This document shows, piece by piece, positions 12,919 to 22,086 of a stretch of 64,000 bases of DNA. The position numbers were made by a program, and so were the translations under genes. The stretch is from Phycisphaeraceae bacterium (GTDB lineage Bacteria > Planctomycetota > Phycisphaerae > Phycisphaerales > UBA1924), in NCBI GenBank assembly GCA_019636845.1, contig JAHBWV010000001.1, positions 248,001-312,000 on the forward strand, read 5' to 3'. The stretch's first letter is position 1. Each line of letters starts with the position of its first letter. The notes below the pieces were generated by a model. It was given only the letters and a program-made list of their open reading frames with translations. It did not search any database and had not been told where the DNA came from.

Positions 12919-15552
12919 TCAGTGGGATGCGATTTGTGCATCTGCGCCGATGACATTGAGACTCGAAAGGCGGCAGCAGGCGTTGATAAGGGCCAGGTGC
13001 GAGTAGCACTGGGGAAAGTTGCCGAGTGCTCGTCCTGGGTCTGTGGGTTCGAGTGTCCGCTCGGCGTGGGTATTGAGCGGGTGGTGTCCATGCATGGGAT
13101 CGTGTTCTTCGGCCATGAGCCCGAGGGGGCCGGCCGTTGCACAGAGGGACTTGAGAAGGGCCAGAGCGTCGGCGGTACGACCGATGAGGGCGAGGGACTC
13201 GACAAGCCAGCCGGTGCAGATATTGAATCCACCCTCGTAACCGGGGAGGCCGTCATCCATCAGGTATCGGTACACGGTTCCCCTTCGGAGAAGCGTTCGC
13301 TCGATCGCCTCGATGGTGCGTGTGATGCGAGGATCATTCGGGGGGAGGAATCCCGTCAACGGTGCCAGCAGTGTGGACGCGTCGGGCTCGTCGCATCCGT
13401 ACGAGGCAGCGAATCCTCCGAGGCGTTCGCTCCAGCCGTGGGCGAGCACGTCTTCGTGGATTCTCGTCCGGAGCGCGGCATCGCTTTCACGCTCCACGCC
13501 ATCGACGATCTGTCGCGCCGTGATCGCACGGTTGACAGTGTTCCAGCACATCACCTTGCTGGAGACGTGGTGGCGCGGCGTGTCGCGGATCTCCCAGATG
13601 CCGTGATCGGGTTCCGTCCATCGACGTGCGACCGCCTCGACCATGGCGTCGAGCAGGCGCATGTGCTCGGGGGTCAGGGGCGCGCCGGACTCCGCGAGTG
13701 AGGCGATGAGGTCCGCAACGGTCCCGAAGACATCGAGTTGCACCTGCTGGTTCGCCGCGTTGCCGACGCGGACCGGGCGGCTGTCGCCGTATCCGCTCAG
13801 ATCGGAGATCTCGGCCTCTGCCCCGAGGTCGTGTCCGGCGATGGTGTAAAGGGGGCGCAGCCGTTCGGGTCCTTCGAGGTCGGCGACGATGCCGCTGAGC
13901 CAGTCGAGGAATTTCATCGCGTGCCCGGTTGAGCCGAGTCTTACGAGCGAAGAGGCCGACCATGCCGCGTCGCGGACCCAGCAGAACCGGTAGTCCCAGT
14001 TGCGGCACCCCCCCAGGGTTTCCGGCAGACTTGTGGTTGCCGCGGCGGAGATCGCGCCGGTCGGTCCGTAGCAGAGTGCCTTGATGACCAGCGCGCTGCG
14101 TTTGACCAGTGCAGGCATGAGCGCGGGGAGCATGAGTTGATCCGCCCATCCGCTCCAGACGCGTCGCGTGAGGTCGCGGCGTTTGGACTCTTCCGCGGGA
14201 ATCGGCTTGAGACTCGCCGCGCCGGCCCTGAGTTCGAGCGTGAATGGCCCTCTCGAGAGATCGATCGTGGCCCGTGCGCCGTGGTGGTGTCCGTCTTGTG
14301 TGATCTCCCACTCGATACCGGGAGAGAAGAGCACGAGCGGGTCCGCGTTGCCGACGACCTCCAGCCCGCCTTCCCGCGGACGGAGCGTTGTGGCGATGCG
14401 TCCGAAGTCCAGCCGCGGCGAGAACCGGATGATCGCTCTGCCTCGACCGGAGATCACGCGGATCAGATCGGTTCGTCCTGCGCGTTGGAAGGGGCGACCG
14501 GAAGACGCGTCGAGATAATCTACGACCTCGAGTGCCGGTGTTTGCTCGCTCCCGAAGCGGGTGCGGAGCGTAAAGGAGTCGCCGTCATAGGACTGTGTCG
14601 CATGGGTTTCGTCGGGCTCGGGGAGCACGTCGAAGAAGCCCGCGCGATCCCCGCCCAGCAGAGAGGCGAAGACCGCGGAAGAGTCGATCCTGGGCACGCA
14701 GAGCCATGAGACTCGTGCTCTCGGCTCGACGATCGCAACGGTCCGCTGGTCGGACAGCAAGGCGTGATGGTTGATCGGGATGATCGACCGCCGAGCGAGC
14801 CAGGACCGGCGGGCGTGCATGAGTGCTTGTAGGAACGACGCGACGGCTGCGGTGTCCGGGAGGCGGAGCGATGCGAGAGACGGGGCATCGCCCACCTTGA
14901 TCGCGACATCGGGTGGTTCCAGCGACGCGAACGCGTCCTCATCGGTGACATCGTCGCCGATGAAGACCACGGCGCCTGCGCCCGTTCTCCTTCGCAGTGC
15001 CGTGATCGCTGTCCCCTTGGTCGCCCGGGTCACGAGGATCTCCCGCACGAGCAGCCCCGGCTTGACGACGGCCGTCGGGGCGCAGCGGGCCAGGGACTCG
15101 ATCGACGTGATGACATCCTGATGGCGAGACTCGTCGACGTGCCGGTAATGCACGGCGACGCCGGTCGGCTTGGGCTCGATGATGAGCCCGGGGTGGCACT
15201 GAGCCAGGTGCTCCACGCCATTCAAGAGGAGCGAGAGCGACGAGGCCTCTTCCTGGGTCATGCGGGCCTCGCCGTCGAGCTCCGCTCCGTGGCTTCCGAC
15301 GAGCAGGGCGTGGTCGCACGCGCCCAGGAGTGATCGCAGCGTCGCGAGCGAACGCCCAGAGACCACGCCCACGTGGGTGCTCTCGAGCGCGGCAAGGACG
15401 CCGAGGGCCTCGATCGAGCGCGGGTCGGGGCGTGCCGCGGCGGGGTCGGGCACGATGGGAGAGATGGTTCCGTCGAAGTCGGTGGCCACGAGCAGAATCG
15501 GAGTCTGGGCCAGACGGTCGATGACGAGTGAGAGCGCGTTGCCGGACGTCAT
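12919..15552 (-). CDS. otsB: Trehalose-6-phosphate phosphatase fused to a GH15 trehalase/glucoamylase-like domain
   Basis: The 877-residue protein has two enzymes. Residues about 1-245 are an OtsB-type HAD phosphatase: nucleophile motif VATDFDGT near residue 25 and Mg motif FIGDDVTDEDAF near residue 220. Residues about 255-860 are a GH15 module: sandwich-like N domain, then GGCRNWDYRFCWVRDA, GIWEIRDTPRHHVSSK and LMAEEHDP with a late GNFPQCYSHLALINA, the usual catalytic and substrate motifs. OtsB makes trehalose from trehalose-6-phosphate; GH15 relatives include trehalases and glucoamylases. The start at 15552 overlaps the otsA stop as ATGA, so the two are coupled. Whether the GH15 domain hydrolyses the product of the same polypeptide is inference. 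There is no signal peptide, so it is cytoplasmic. Confidence 0.92.
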   Translation of the reverse strand: MTSGNALSLVIDRLAQTPILLVATDFDGTISPIVPDPAAARPDPRSIEALGVLAALESTHVGVVSGRSLATLRSLLGACDHALLVGSHGAELDGEARMTQEEASSLSLLLNGVEHLAQCHPGLIIEPKPTGVAVHYRHVDESRHQDVITSIESLARCAPTAVVKPGLLVREILVTRATKGTAITALRRRTGAGAVVFIGDDVTDEDAFASLEPPDVAIKVGDAPSLASLRLPDTAAVASFLQALMHARRSWLARRSIIPINHHALLSDQRTVAIVEPRARVSWLCVPRIDSSAVFASLLGGDRAGFFDVLPEPDETHATQSYDGDSFTLRTRFGSEQTPALEVVDYLDASSGRPFQRAGRTDLIRVISGRGRAIIRFSPRLDFGRIATTLRPREGGLEVVGNADPLVLFSPGIEWEITQDGHHHGARATIDLSRGPFTLELRAGAASLKPIPAEESKRRDLTRRVWSGWADQLMLPALMPALVKRSALVIKALCYGPTGAISAAATTSLPETLGGCRNWDYRFCWVRDAAWSASSLVRLGSTGHAMKFLDWLSGIVADLEGPERLRPLYTIAGHDLGAEAEISDLSGYGDSRPVRVGNAANQQVQLDVFGTVADLIASLAESGAPLTPEHMRLLDAMVEAVARRWTEPDHGIWEIRDTPRHHVSSKVMCWNTVNRAITARQIVDGVERESDAALRTRIHEDVLAHGWSERLGGFAASYGCDEPDASTLLAPLTGFLPPNDPRITRTIEAIERTLLRRGTVYRYLMDDGLPGYEGGFNICTGWLVESLALIGRTADALALLKSLCATAGPLGLMAEEHDPMHGHHPLNTHAERTLEPTDPGRALGNFPQCYSHLALINACCRLSSLNVIGADAQIASH

Positions 15553-16925
15553 GGGGCAAGGTCCTCCAGGAAGCGGTCGCACCAGCGATAGACATCGCGT
15601 CGGCGCACGACAGCCCTGAGCGATTCCATCCGCCGGCGTCTCTCCGTGGCGTTCTCGGCGAGAGCGGCCGCGATCGTCGCGATCGTGCCCTGCTCATCGT
15701 GAGGATTGACGAGATATGCGTCGGAGAGCTCTCGGGCCGCTCCTGCGAACTCGCTGAGGACGAGTGTTCCGTCTCCGTCTGCGCGGGTGGCGACGAACTC
15801 TTTGGCTACCAGGTTCATGCCGTCGCGGAGAGGTGTCACCAGCATGACATCGGCGGCGAGGTAGTACGCCGCGAGTTCCCGGTGATTAAGCGATCGGCGG
15901 AAGTAGTGAACTGGGACTCGTCCGAGTCGGCTGAACTCGCCGTTGATCGCTCCTACAAGGCCTTCGACAGTCGCGCGTTGTGCGCCGTACTCGGACGAGC
16001 GGTCCCGAGTGGGGACGGCGATCTGGACAAGCACGGCGTTCTCGGGACTGATCTTGCCGGATCGGAGCAATCGCTCGAAGGCCCGGAGGCGCAGGTCGAT
16101 CCCCTTCGTGTAGTCGAGTCGGTCGACACAGAGGTAGATGCAACGTGATGTGTCGAGTCGCTCGCGGATCTGGGCGGCACGTTGACGCACCGACGGTTCT
16201 TTGCCCAGAGCGTTGAAGGCGCCGAAATCGATGGAGATCGGGTGTGCGCGGACTCGGACATTCCGCCTGCCCACCCGGATCGTTGATCCGCGCACGGGGA
16301 GTCCCAGGTGCGAGCGGGCGGTGCGCGTGAAGTTGTCGGCATCGGCGTCTGTCTGGAACCCGATGACATCGGAGCCGAGCATGCCGCGCAGGATCTCGGA
16401 TCGCCACGGGAGCCACGAGAAGATATCGCGGCTTGTGAACGGTATGTGCAGGAAGAAACCGATCCGGAGATCCGGGCGCAGCTCGCGGAGCATCGCCGGC
16501 GCGAGTTGCAGGTGATAATCGTGTATCCAGACGAGCGAGCCGGGTGCGGCGCTCGTTGCGGCTCTACGCGCGAATCGCTGGTTCACACGCTTGTAGCCGT
16601 GCCACCAGGCCTCGTTGAACACAGGGGTGCGGATCGCGTCGTGGTAGAGCGGCCAGAGCGTCTCGTTGGACATGCCGTGGTACGCGCACCGGGCCTCTGA
16701 CTCGCTCATGGGCACTGGTCGAATGCTCAGATTCCCGAGCGTGAATGGGCGCATCGACTTCCCTGTTGTGCCCTGCCAGCCGACCCATGTGCCCCCGCGA
16801 GCGTCTAGCACGGGACGGAGCGCGGCCACGAGTCCGCCGGGGCTGATCTCCCAGCGGGACTCGCCGGGAACGCGCTGGATCGGCAGACGGTTCGCCACGA
16901 CGACAAGGCGTCTGCGTGCGGCCAT
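15549..16925 (-). CDS. otsA: Trehalose-6-phosphate synthase (GT20)
   Basis: It transfers glucose from a nucleotide sugar to glucose-6-phosphate to form trehalose-6-phosphate. The 458-residue length is typical. Family motifs are in order: VVVANRLPI at the N terminus, [61 protein letters not shown] and [16 protein letters not shown]. The start at 16925 ([15 protein letters not shown]) fits the family; the upstream in-frame ATG at 17030 adds 35 residues of unlikely sequence. It is the first gene of a two-gene operon with the otsB-GH15 fusion (4-base overlap). A 14-base perfect palindrome lies 33 bases upstream of the start and may be an operator. Confidence 0.95.
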   Translation of the reverse strand: MAARRRLVVVANRLPIQRVPGESRWEISPGGLVAALRPVLDARGGTWVGWQGTTGKSMRPFTLGNLSIRPVPMSESEARCAYHGMSNETLWPLYHDAIRTPVFNEAWWHGYKRVNQRFARRAATSAAPGSLVWIHDYHLQLAPAMLRELRPDLRIGFFLHIPFTSRDIFSWLPWRSEILRGMLGSDVIGFQTDADADNFTRTARSHLGLPVRGSTIRVGRRNVRVRAHPISIDFGAFNALGKEPSVRQRAAQIRERLDTSRCIYLCVDRLDYTKGIDLRLRAFERLLRSGKISPENAVLVQIAVPTRDRSSEYGAQRATVEGLVGAINGEFSRLGRVPVHYFRRSLNHRELAAYYLAADVMLVTPLRDGMNLVAKEFVATRADGDGTLVLSEFAGAARELSDAYLVNPHDEQGTIATIAAALAENATERRRRMESLRAVVRRRDVYRWCDRFLEDLAP

Positions 16926-16957
16926 CGGGCCTCCATGAGATGCGAAACGGTGAAATC

Positions 16958-16971
16958 CGTCACGCGTGACG
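16958..16971. promoter_or_regulatory. 14-bp perfect palindrome upstream of otsA
   Basis: The sequence cgtcacgcgtgacg is self-complementary over 14 bases, 33 bases before the otsA ATG and 206 bases before the sigma gene at 17177-17203. Position and symmetry suit a dimeric repressor site. No regulator gene is identified. Confidence 0.4.
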
Positions 16972-17176
16972 CGGGGTTGAACGATGCGGGTCGAGTGCCC
17001 GACAAGATCGATTGTCACGGAGCCACGCACGCCAGAAGAGGCGACGCCACATCACGCAACACTCCATCTTAGACCCGCTCCGGCTTCAGGGTGGCCGACT
17101 GATGAAAGCGTGCGGTGGGTGTGAGGGTGCCAAGAAATCCTTCGGAGAGATCTCACATGGCTCGGAGGGCGACGTC

Positions 17177-17233
17177 ATGATGGTGTGGACGTCGCGATTC
17201 TCATGCCAAGTACGATTGAGATCTGTCTTGTGA
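17177..17233 (+). CDS. Possible 18-codon leader peptide upstream of the sigma factor
   Basis: ATG at 17177 sits 7 bases after GGAGGG, the best ribosome site in this intergenic region, and opens an 18-codon frame (MMVWTSRFSCQVRLRSVL). Its TGA overlaps a GTG in the sigma-factor frame as GTGA at 17230-17233. That is the layout of a coupling leader, but nothing shows that it is translated. Confidence 0.25.
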   Translation: MMVWTSRFSCQVRLRSVL

Positions 17234-17778
17234 ACAAGAACGCGAGTACAGAGCCGCGGTCTGTGTCGGGGCGACTCGTTGCGTCCGGCGATGCGTGCGT
17301 TCCGATGGACGTGTCGTCACTCGTGAACATTCTCCGCGCAAAGGCCAGGATGCTCGGCGCGGAGAGCCATGAGGCGGAGGACCTGGCTCAGGAGACGATC
17401 GCGAGGATTCTGTCGCGAGCGCCGGAGAAGCAGGGGCACGTTGGGTACGCGACGCAGACTCTCACGCGCCTCTGGCTCGACCGTCAGCGGACGCTGCGGG
17501 CGCGGGCGAGGCGGCTGAGGCGTGTGGCTGCGAGCACGATCGTCGGTTCCGGGTTGATTCCCGTGACGGACGATGCGCGGAGCGTGATCGTCTTCAACGC
17601 GATTCGTTCGCTCCCTCCGAGGCAGCGTGCGGTTCTTGTGCTGCGTCTGGTGGAGGGCTTGGGTTACGCCTCGATCGCAGAGGCTATCGGGTGCACCGAG
17701 CAAGCGGCTCGGGCGTCGCTTCATGAGGCACGGGTGCGACTGAGGAGAGAACTCACGCAACGGGGGATCGAACCATGA
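17203..17778 (+). CDS. ECF-type RNA polymerase sigma factor
   Basis: It directs RNA polymerase to a specific promoter set. Region 2 is seen around AESHEAEDLAQETIARILSR and region 4 around SLPPRQRAVLVLRLVEGLGY followed by a helix-turn-helix (SIAEAIGCTEQAARASLHEA) and RVRLRREL. The start is uncertain: 17185 (GTG), 17203 (ATG), 17230 (GTG, overlapping a possible leader peptide) and 17305 (ATG, MDVSSLVNIL) are all in frame. 17305 is just upstream of region 2 and would give the most compact protein. Its TGA overlaps the ATG of the next gene, an apparent anti-sigma factor, so the pair is translationally coupled. Confidence 0.85.
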   Translation: MPSTIEICLVNKNASTEPRSVSGRLVASGDACVPMDVSSLVNILRAKARMLGAESHEAEDLAQETIARILSRAPEKQGHVGYATQTLTRLWLDRQRTLRARARRLRRVAASTIVGSGLIPVTDDARSVIVFNAIRSLPPRQRAVLVLRLVEGLGYASIAEAIGCTEQAARASLHEARVRLRRELTQRGIEP

Positions 17779-18674
17779 ACCAGCACGAACGCTTCGGCAA
17801 CGATGGTCGTGACGCGAGCGACTGGGACGACGAGATGCTGGAACGGCTGATCGACGGTGAAATGACCGAAGAGATGGCCGCGGCGCTGCACGAGGAACTC
17901 CGCCGAAGCCCTGCGGCGCGCCATGAGCTGGCGGAGATCCGGCGGACGGATGCGCTGGCTGCGGAGGTCCTTGATGGGCTTCTTGAAGGACGGGTGGAGC
18001 GTGTGGCGGAGGTGTTCGAGATGTACCAGCGTCGTGCGGCGCGTCGGATTCTGGCGGGCGCGGCGTGTGTGGCCATGCTCGTCGGCGGGGCGTTTCTGCT
18101 GGGAAGGTCTCTTTCGGGGGCCGCGCCATCTCCGCAGTTGATCGATTCAAGAGCCGCCGACTCTCGTTCTGGCGCAGATCCCGAGACCGTCCCGAATGAA
18201 CATCGAGCGTTCGCGCTCACTGAGCACCAACCACGCGTGCGTACCGTGTTCGAGATCGCTGTCCTGCCCGCTCGTGCTGTTGATGCCGAGCTCGCCATGC
18301 CCGCGTCCGTGATGACGGTGGAGGCAACTCCGGCCCAGCCCGAACTCGTCCCGAGTGACGTGGTGGGCAAGCGTGCAAGAGACGCGGAGCGGGCACGCAG
18401 ATTCATCGAGCTGGGTCGGACGCTGCGCTCGGCTGAACTCGCGCGGCAGACGCTGGACGCGATGTCCGCGTCCGAGCAGCTGGAGGCGTGCCGCGTGTGG
18501 GCGCGCGAGCCGTCGCTGCGTCCCGTCGCGTTCGAGCGTCTGGCGCGGCTTCAGAACGATCCGGCGCTCGCGGGCGAGTGCGCCCGGATCGCGTCGGAGA
18601 TGAGCGACGACTCATCCCTGCTTGCCTGGGCGCGGAGCCACGGTTTGCGCACCACGGCGCCAACCCATCAGTAA
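17775..18674 (+). CDS. Probable membrane-anchored anti-sigma factor
   Basis: The 299-residue protein starts with an acidic segment (DWDDEMLERLIDGEMTEEMA, then AALHEELRRSPAARHELAEI) typical of the sigma-binding end of planctomycete anti-sigma factors, followed by one membrane helix near residues 95-113 (ILAGAACVAMLVGGAFLLG). The rest is probably periplasmic, Ala-rich and helical, with no recognisable sensor domain and no ZAS zinc motif (HxxxCxxC). The call rests on the ATGA overlap with the sigma gene and on this topology. The encoded partner is inferred to be the sigma factor just upstream. Confidence 0.7.
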   Translation: MNQHERFGNDGRDASDWDDEMLERLIDGEMTEEMAAALHEELRRSPAARHELAEIRRTDALAAEVLDGLLEGRVERVAEVFEMYQRRAARRILAGAACVAMLVGGAFLLGRSLSGAAPSPQLIDSRAADSRSGADPETVPNEHRAFALTEHQPRVRTVFEIAVLPARAVDAELAMPASVMTVEATPAQPELVPSDVVGKRARDAERARRFIELGRTLRSAELARQTLDAMSASEQLEACRVWAREPSLRPVAFERLARLQNDPALAGECARIASEMSDDSSLLAWARSHGLRTTAPTHQ

Positions 18675-18709
18675 CACGTCCGAGGGACACAAACCAAAGG
18701 AGTCAAGTC

Positions 18710-19612
18710 ATGGTCGGCGAGATGAAACTGATTCGTGCGACGCTGGCGATTGTCGGAGCGAGTGCTGTCGCGTCGTTCGCTCTGGCCCAGGAGGATCCTG
18801 TGCGTGTGGTGCGCATCTATGACGCGCGTGACATGCTGCGGGGCGAGGATGCGGGACAGACGCTTCAGCTCTCCGCGCGCGTAGGTGATGCGGGTGGTGG
18901 CGGCACCTCGCCGTTCCTTGAGAGTGTGCCCAGTTTTGAGCGTCTTCCTGAGAAGGACATCGTGCTGGAGATAGCCGCGGCGATCGGTCTCTATGCTTCG
19001 CGCGTCAGGGACGGCATCTATGTGGCGAGCGGCTCCGCAGAGGCGCACCAGCAACTGGAGGGCGCACTCGGTGCGTACAGAGGGACTGGGGGATCGCGAT
19101 ACGTCGTGAACATTGAGGCGATCCATGTGGTCTCTGATGTTCTGCCCACGCCGGGCCAGCCCGTGGGTGCTCTGGAGGGGGCGCGCCTGCTTCGCTCCTC
19201 GCAGACGGTTGTCGCACAGTCTGGCTCGGTTATTCAGGCGACGAGTTCGGAGCAGTACGTGAGCGGCTGGGTTCCCGTCGTGGGGACTCAGGCGGTGGGG
19301 TATCAGGCACAGCTCGCGACCGCGGAGGATGGTTTCGTGGGTACGCTGCTCGTTGGTGCTCTTGAAGCGCCCGAGGGGCATGTCTCGATTCATCTGGCGG
19401 GCTGGCTGCTTGATTCGGAGGTTCAGAGCATGGTTGTCACGTTCTCAGGAGACGCGATGCCCTTCGGGGTTGTGCGCCGCCGGGAGCGGGGCATCCAGAC
19501 CTCGGTGATGTTGCCGCTCGGCGAGCGGGTGGTGCTCGCTTCGGTGAACGGGTTTGAACCGAACAGCATCATCGTGATCACGGGATCTGCGACGATCGCG
19601 GTGGAGAAGTGA
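18710..19612 (+). CDS. Exported protein of unknown function in the sigma operon
   Basis: The start at 18710 has AAAGGAG 8 bases upstream. The 300-residue product begins with a Sec signal peptide (MKLIRATLAIVGASAVASF, cleavage after ALAQ). A segment near residues 70-115 (EKDIVLEIAAAIGLYASRVR, DGIYVASGSAEAHQQLEGAL) resembles the small STN or secretin N-terminal folds in pattern only. The C-terminal half is predicted to be beta-rich (VSIHLAGWLLDSEVQSMVVTF). It lies 35 bases after the anti-sigma gene, so it may be part of that regulon or its output. No family is recognised. Confidence 0.75.
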   Translation: MVGEMKLIRATLAIVGASAVASFALAQEDPVRVVRIYDARDMLRGEDAGQTLQLSARVGDAGGGGTSPFLESVPSFERLPEKDIVLEIAAAIGLYASRVRDGIYVASGSAEAHQQLEGALGAYRGTGGSRYVVNIEAIHVVSDVLPTPGQPVGALEGARLLRSSQTVVAQSGSVIQATSSEQYVSGWVPVVGTQAVGYQAQLATAEDGFVGTLLVGALEAPEGHVSIHLAGWLLDSEVQSMVVTFSGDAMPFGVVRRRERGIQTSVMLPLGERVVLASVNGFEPNSIIVITGSATIAVEK

Positions 19613-19676
19613 TGCCTTTCGCGGCGATTGGCTGATCCAGAGCGTGGTCTGCTGCGGGAGCTGGCGTGAGGATTGT

Positions 19677-20513
19677 TCAGAACCCAGCGAGGATTTCCGC
19701 GAGTCTCTGGCGTTGTTTCTCGGTCAGATGTGCGGCGACGGCAAGGAAGGCAAGCCCGTGGTCTTTTTCCGTCATGCCGCCGGGGTTGACGCCGAGGAAC
19801 GGTGCCGCGGCTTTGCGGGCACGCTCCGCGTCTTCCGGGGCAAGTTGCAGTTGTGCGAGCACGTACTCGAACGCGATGTGGCCCGAGAGCTCCAGGCGAT
19901 TGATCGAGCGTTCGATGTCGCGTGTAAAGAGCACGCCAGCGTACGTGGCCGCGATCTGAAGGGTGCCGATGCGTCCGCCCTCGCGTTCGGCCTTGGCTCG
20001 GAGATCGGCGTCGAACGCGCGGGTGTAGGCGTCGAGCATCGCGTCGAAGGTTTCTCGCTCGCCAGGCGTGAGGACATCGCGGAGCTGCGCTCGCAGTGTG
20101 GGTTCGTGGCGAAGGGGCTCGAAGTGGGCGAGCAGATCGAAACTCAGTCGTCCGATGGTGAGTTTGTCCTCTGCCTTCTGTGCGGCGTCGATCTCCAGCA
20201 GCAGCATCAGATTCCGCGACAGCACGCGATCGAAGAAGGACTGGCGTGCCGCGATCACGGCATCAACGCGCCGGCGCGTTTCGGAGGAGAGGTTCATGCG
20301 AGAGATCGCGGCCTCTTCCGGCGAGGCGTCGAGTTCGCGCAGCGACCCGTCGTAGCGAAGATCCACGAGCGTGGGAGCCGCGGGACGTGTTGGAACCGGC
20401 CCGGCGAGCGCGGGTCGGTCATTCGTCGGCGGGGTCAGGGCAAGGGCGTTGGATGCGGGGCCGCTCGCGAGTAGCGTTGCCATCACGAGCGAGGTTTGGG
20501 CCGTGCGTTGCAT
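19677..20513 (-). CDS. Exported helical protein of unknown function
   Basis: The 278-residue product has an N-terminal signal peptide (MQRTAQTSLVMATLLASGP, cleavage around ALA-L). The mature part is almost entirely helical and charged (SSETRRRVDAVIAARQSFFD, SFDLLAHFEPLRHEPTLRAQ, AEDAERARKAAAPF-like). The C-terminal LTEKQRQRLAEILAGF recalls the helical LTPEQR segments of periplasmic CpxP/Spy-like proteins, but the length is wrong for those. It is convergent with the sigma operon and upstream of nothing obvious. No function is assigned. Confidence 0.7.
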   Translation of the reverse strand: MQRTAQTSLVMATLLASGPASNALALTPPTNDRPALAGPVPTRPAAPTLVDLRYDGSLRELDASPEEAAISRMNLSSETRRRVDAVIAARQSFFDRVLSRNLMLLLEIDAAQKAEDKLTIGRLSFDLLAHFEPLRHEPTLRAQLRDVLTPGERETFDAMLDAYTRAFDADLRAKAEREGGRIGTLQIAATYAGVLFTRDIERSINRLELSGHIAFEYVLAQLQLAPEDAERARKAAAPFLGVNPGGMTEKDHGLAFLAVAAHLTEKQRQRLAEILAGF

Positions 20514-20661
20514 CGGTGTCGCTCCTGGCTGTTCGATGTTTCAGGGGAACTGGCTGTTGCTCTCGGGCGGTCCGATTCTGATTGGTGATTGCATCGTCAG
20601 GCTTTCTTGCGTGGGCGTTCTGTGCGTAGGTCTGGTGCATGAGCAAGCGTGCGCCGATCGC

Positions 20662-21849
20662 TCAGGCGAGGCCGTGTTCTTGAAGGATGGCCAGTCCCCG
20701 CGCGACGGCAAGCTCAAAGTCCGGGCACGCGCTCATCGGCTCGAGCATCTCACCGGCACCGGCGCGTCGGAGTTGATGGTATTGCTCATGCGAGACCCCT
20801 GCGAGCACGAGGTGGCGGTCCTGGGCCTTGAACAACGCGAGCAACGATCGCAGCTCGAACGCCGCGTCTCCGTCGAGCTGCGTCACGTCGGCAAGATCGA
20901 GGATGACAACCCTGACCTCATCCCCGAGACGCTCGGCCCACGCGGTCATGTTGGGGAGACTGTGCAACTTCGCGCGCCGGCCCTTGCGACGCGATCGGTC
21001 CTGGCGGATGTGATAGACGCGGATCGCCGGGGGCAGTCCCTCGCCAGCGCCGTTCGCAACCAGGTCCGACGGCTCGATCGCCGCGATGGGGCGCATCGCA
21101 TCGACCAGCACGATCCAGAGCAGGAACGCGACGGGCGGGACCATCGCGTATGTGCGTGCGTAGTCGAACGCGACGGTGCCGAGCCCCGCGCCGAGCGCGA
21201 ATGACCCGAGGATCGATGCGAGCAGTGCGACACGTCGGATCACCGGCTGCGAGAGCGTGTGCGTCACCCGCGCACGCACGCCGGGGTCCAGCTTTGAGAG
21301 GTCGCGGTCGCGGACCCAGAGCCAGAGGTGCGCCAACTCGATTCCCAGATCCGTCAGCACGCCTGTCACGTGCGTCGTGCGCACCACACCGCTGGAGATG
21401 CGCGTGATTGTCGCGTTCTGGAGGCCCATCGCGAAGGAGGCGATGCCGCTGATCCAGACGAGTTGGTGCGGGGGCGGTTGGTTGGTGTGGGTGAGGCGCA
21501 GCGCGAGCATGAAAAGGGTGAGGAAGAGGGCTTGGAGCGCCATGGGGAGAACGTAGATGGAGTCCCACCCGCGTCTGCGACCGAGTTCGGTGGTTATCCC
21601 GGAGAGGAACGCGCCGGCGAGAAAGGTTGCGAGCAGGAAGAGGGCGTATCCCGCGAGGGACCATGCGCCCTCGGTGCCGCGTAGACCCTCAACGACGTCT
21701 CGTCCGAGATTTGAAGTGGTGCCGCTGACGTGCGAGGTAACGGTGCCGCAGACGAGGAAGGTGATGATGTTTGTGTACCCGGCGACCCAGGCAAGGGTGA
21801 TCGCCAGCCGTGCCTGCTGAACGAAAGAATGTGCCTGTGCGACGAACAC
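20662..21849 (-). CDS. DUF1275 (YoaK-type) membrane protein fused to a C-terminal STAS domain
   Basis: Residues about 15-235 form six or so membrane helices of the YoaK/DUF1275 family, with its signature GLQNATITRISSGVVRTTHV followed by TGVLTDLGIEL and the N-terminal AWVAGYTNIITFL. Residues about 290-385 resemble a STAS domain: VRVVILDLADVTQLDGDAAF then LRSLLALFKAQDRHLVLAGV. STAS domains are found at the C terminus of SulP anion transporters and in anti-anti-sigma factors. The fusion suggests a transporter-like membrane part with a cytoplasmic regulatory module. The conserved phosphorylatable Ser/Thr of SpoIIAA-type STAS is replaced here (DVTQLDG). The function of DUF1275 is not established. 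Confidence 0.85.
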   Translation of the reverse strand: MFVAQAHSFVQQARLAITLAWVAGYTNIITFLVCGTVTSHVSGTTSNLGRDVVEGLRGTEGAWSLAGYALFLLATFLAGAFLSGITTELGRRRGWDSIYVLPMALQALFLTLFMLALRLTHTNQPPPHQLVWISGIASFAMGLQNATITRISSGVVRTTHVTGVLTDLGIELAHLWLWVRDRDLSKLDPGVRARVTHTLSQPVIRRVALLASILGSFALGAGLGTVAFDYARTYAMVPPVAFLLWIVLVDAMRPIAAIEPSDLVANGAGEGLPPAIRVYHIRQDRSRRKGRRAKLHSLPNMTAWAERLGDEVRVVILDLADVTQLDGDAAFELRSLLALFKAQDRHLVLAGVSHEQYHQLRRAGAGEMLEPMSACPDFELAVARGLAILQEHGLA

Positions 21850-22086
21850 GCGGCGTTCCGTGGAGCGTTGTTCTGCGCTCGATTGCCTGGATGCGATGGT
21901 ACGGGGATCGGAGATTCGAGGGCCGGTGTTTATCTGGACCCGGTCTGAGGCGCCCGGCGAACTTTCTCGCTCGGGGGCAAGTAGGATTGACCGAGTCGGT
22001 GCCTCTGGCCGATCTGTGGAGTTCCGCCGTCTGCTTCCCCGCGTTCGGATCCACGACGCGGCGGTATTTATGAGAGAGGTCGGTCT

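Noticed and set aside
21850-22086. glmS ribozyme or riboswitch upstream of glmS
   Set aside because: No recognisable core elements in the 237-base leader; the region is treated as an ordinary divergent promoter region.
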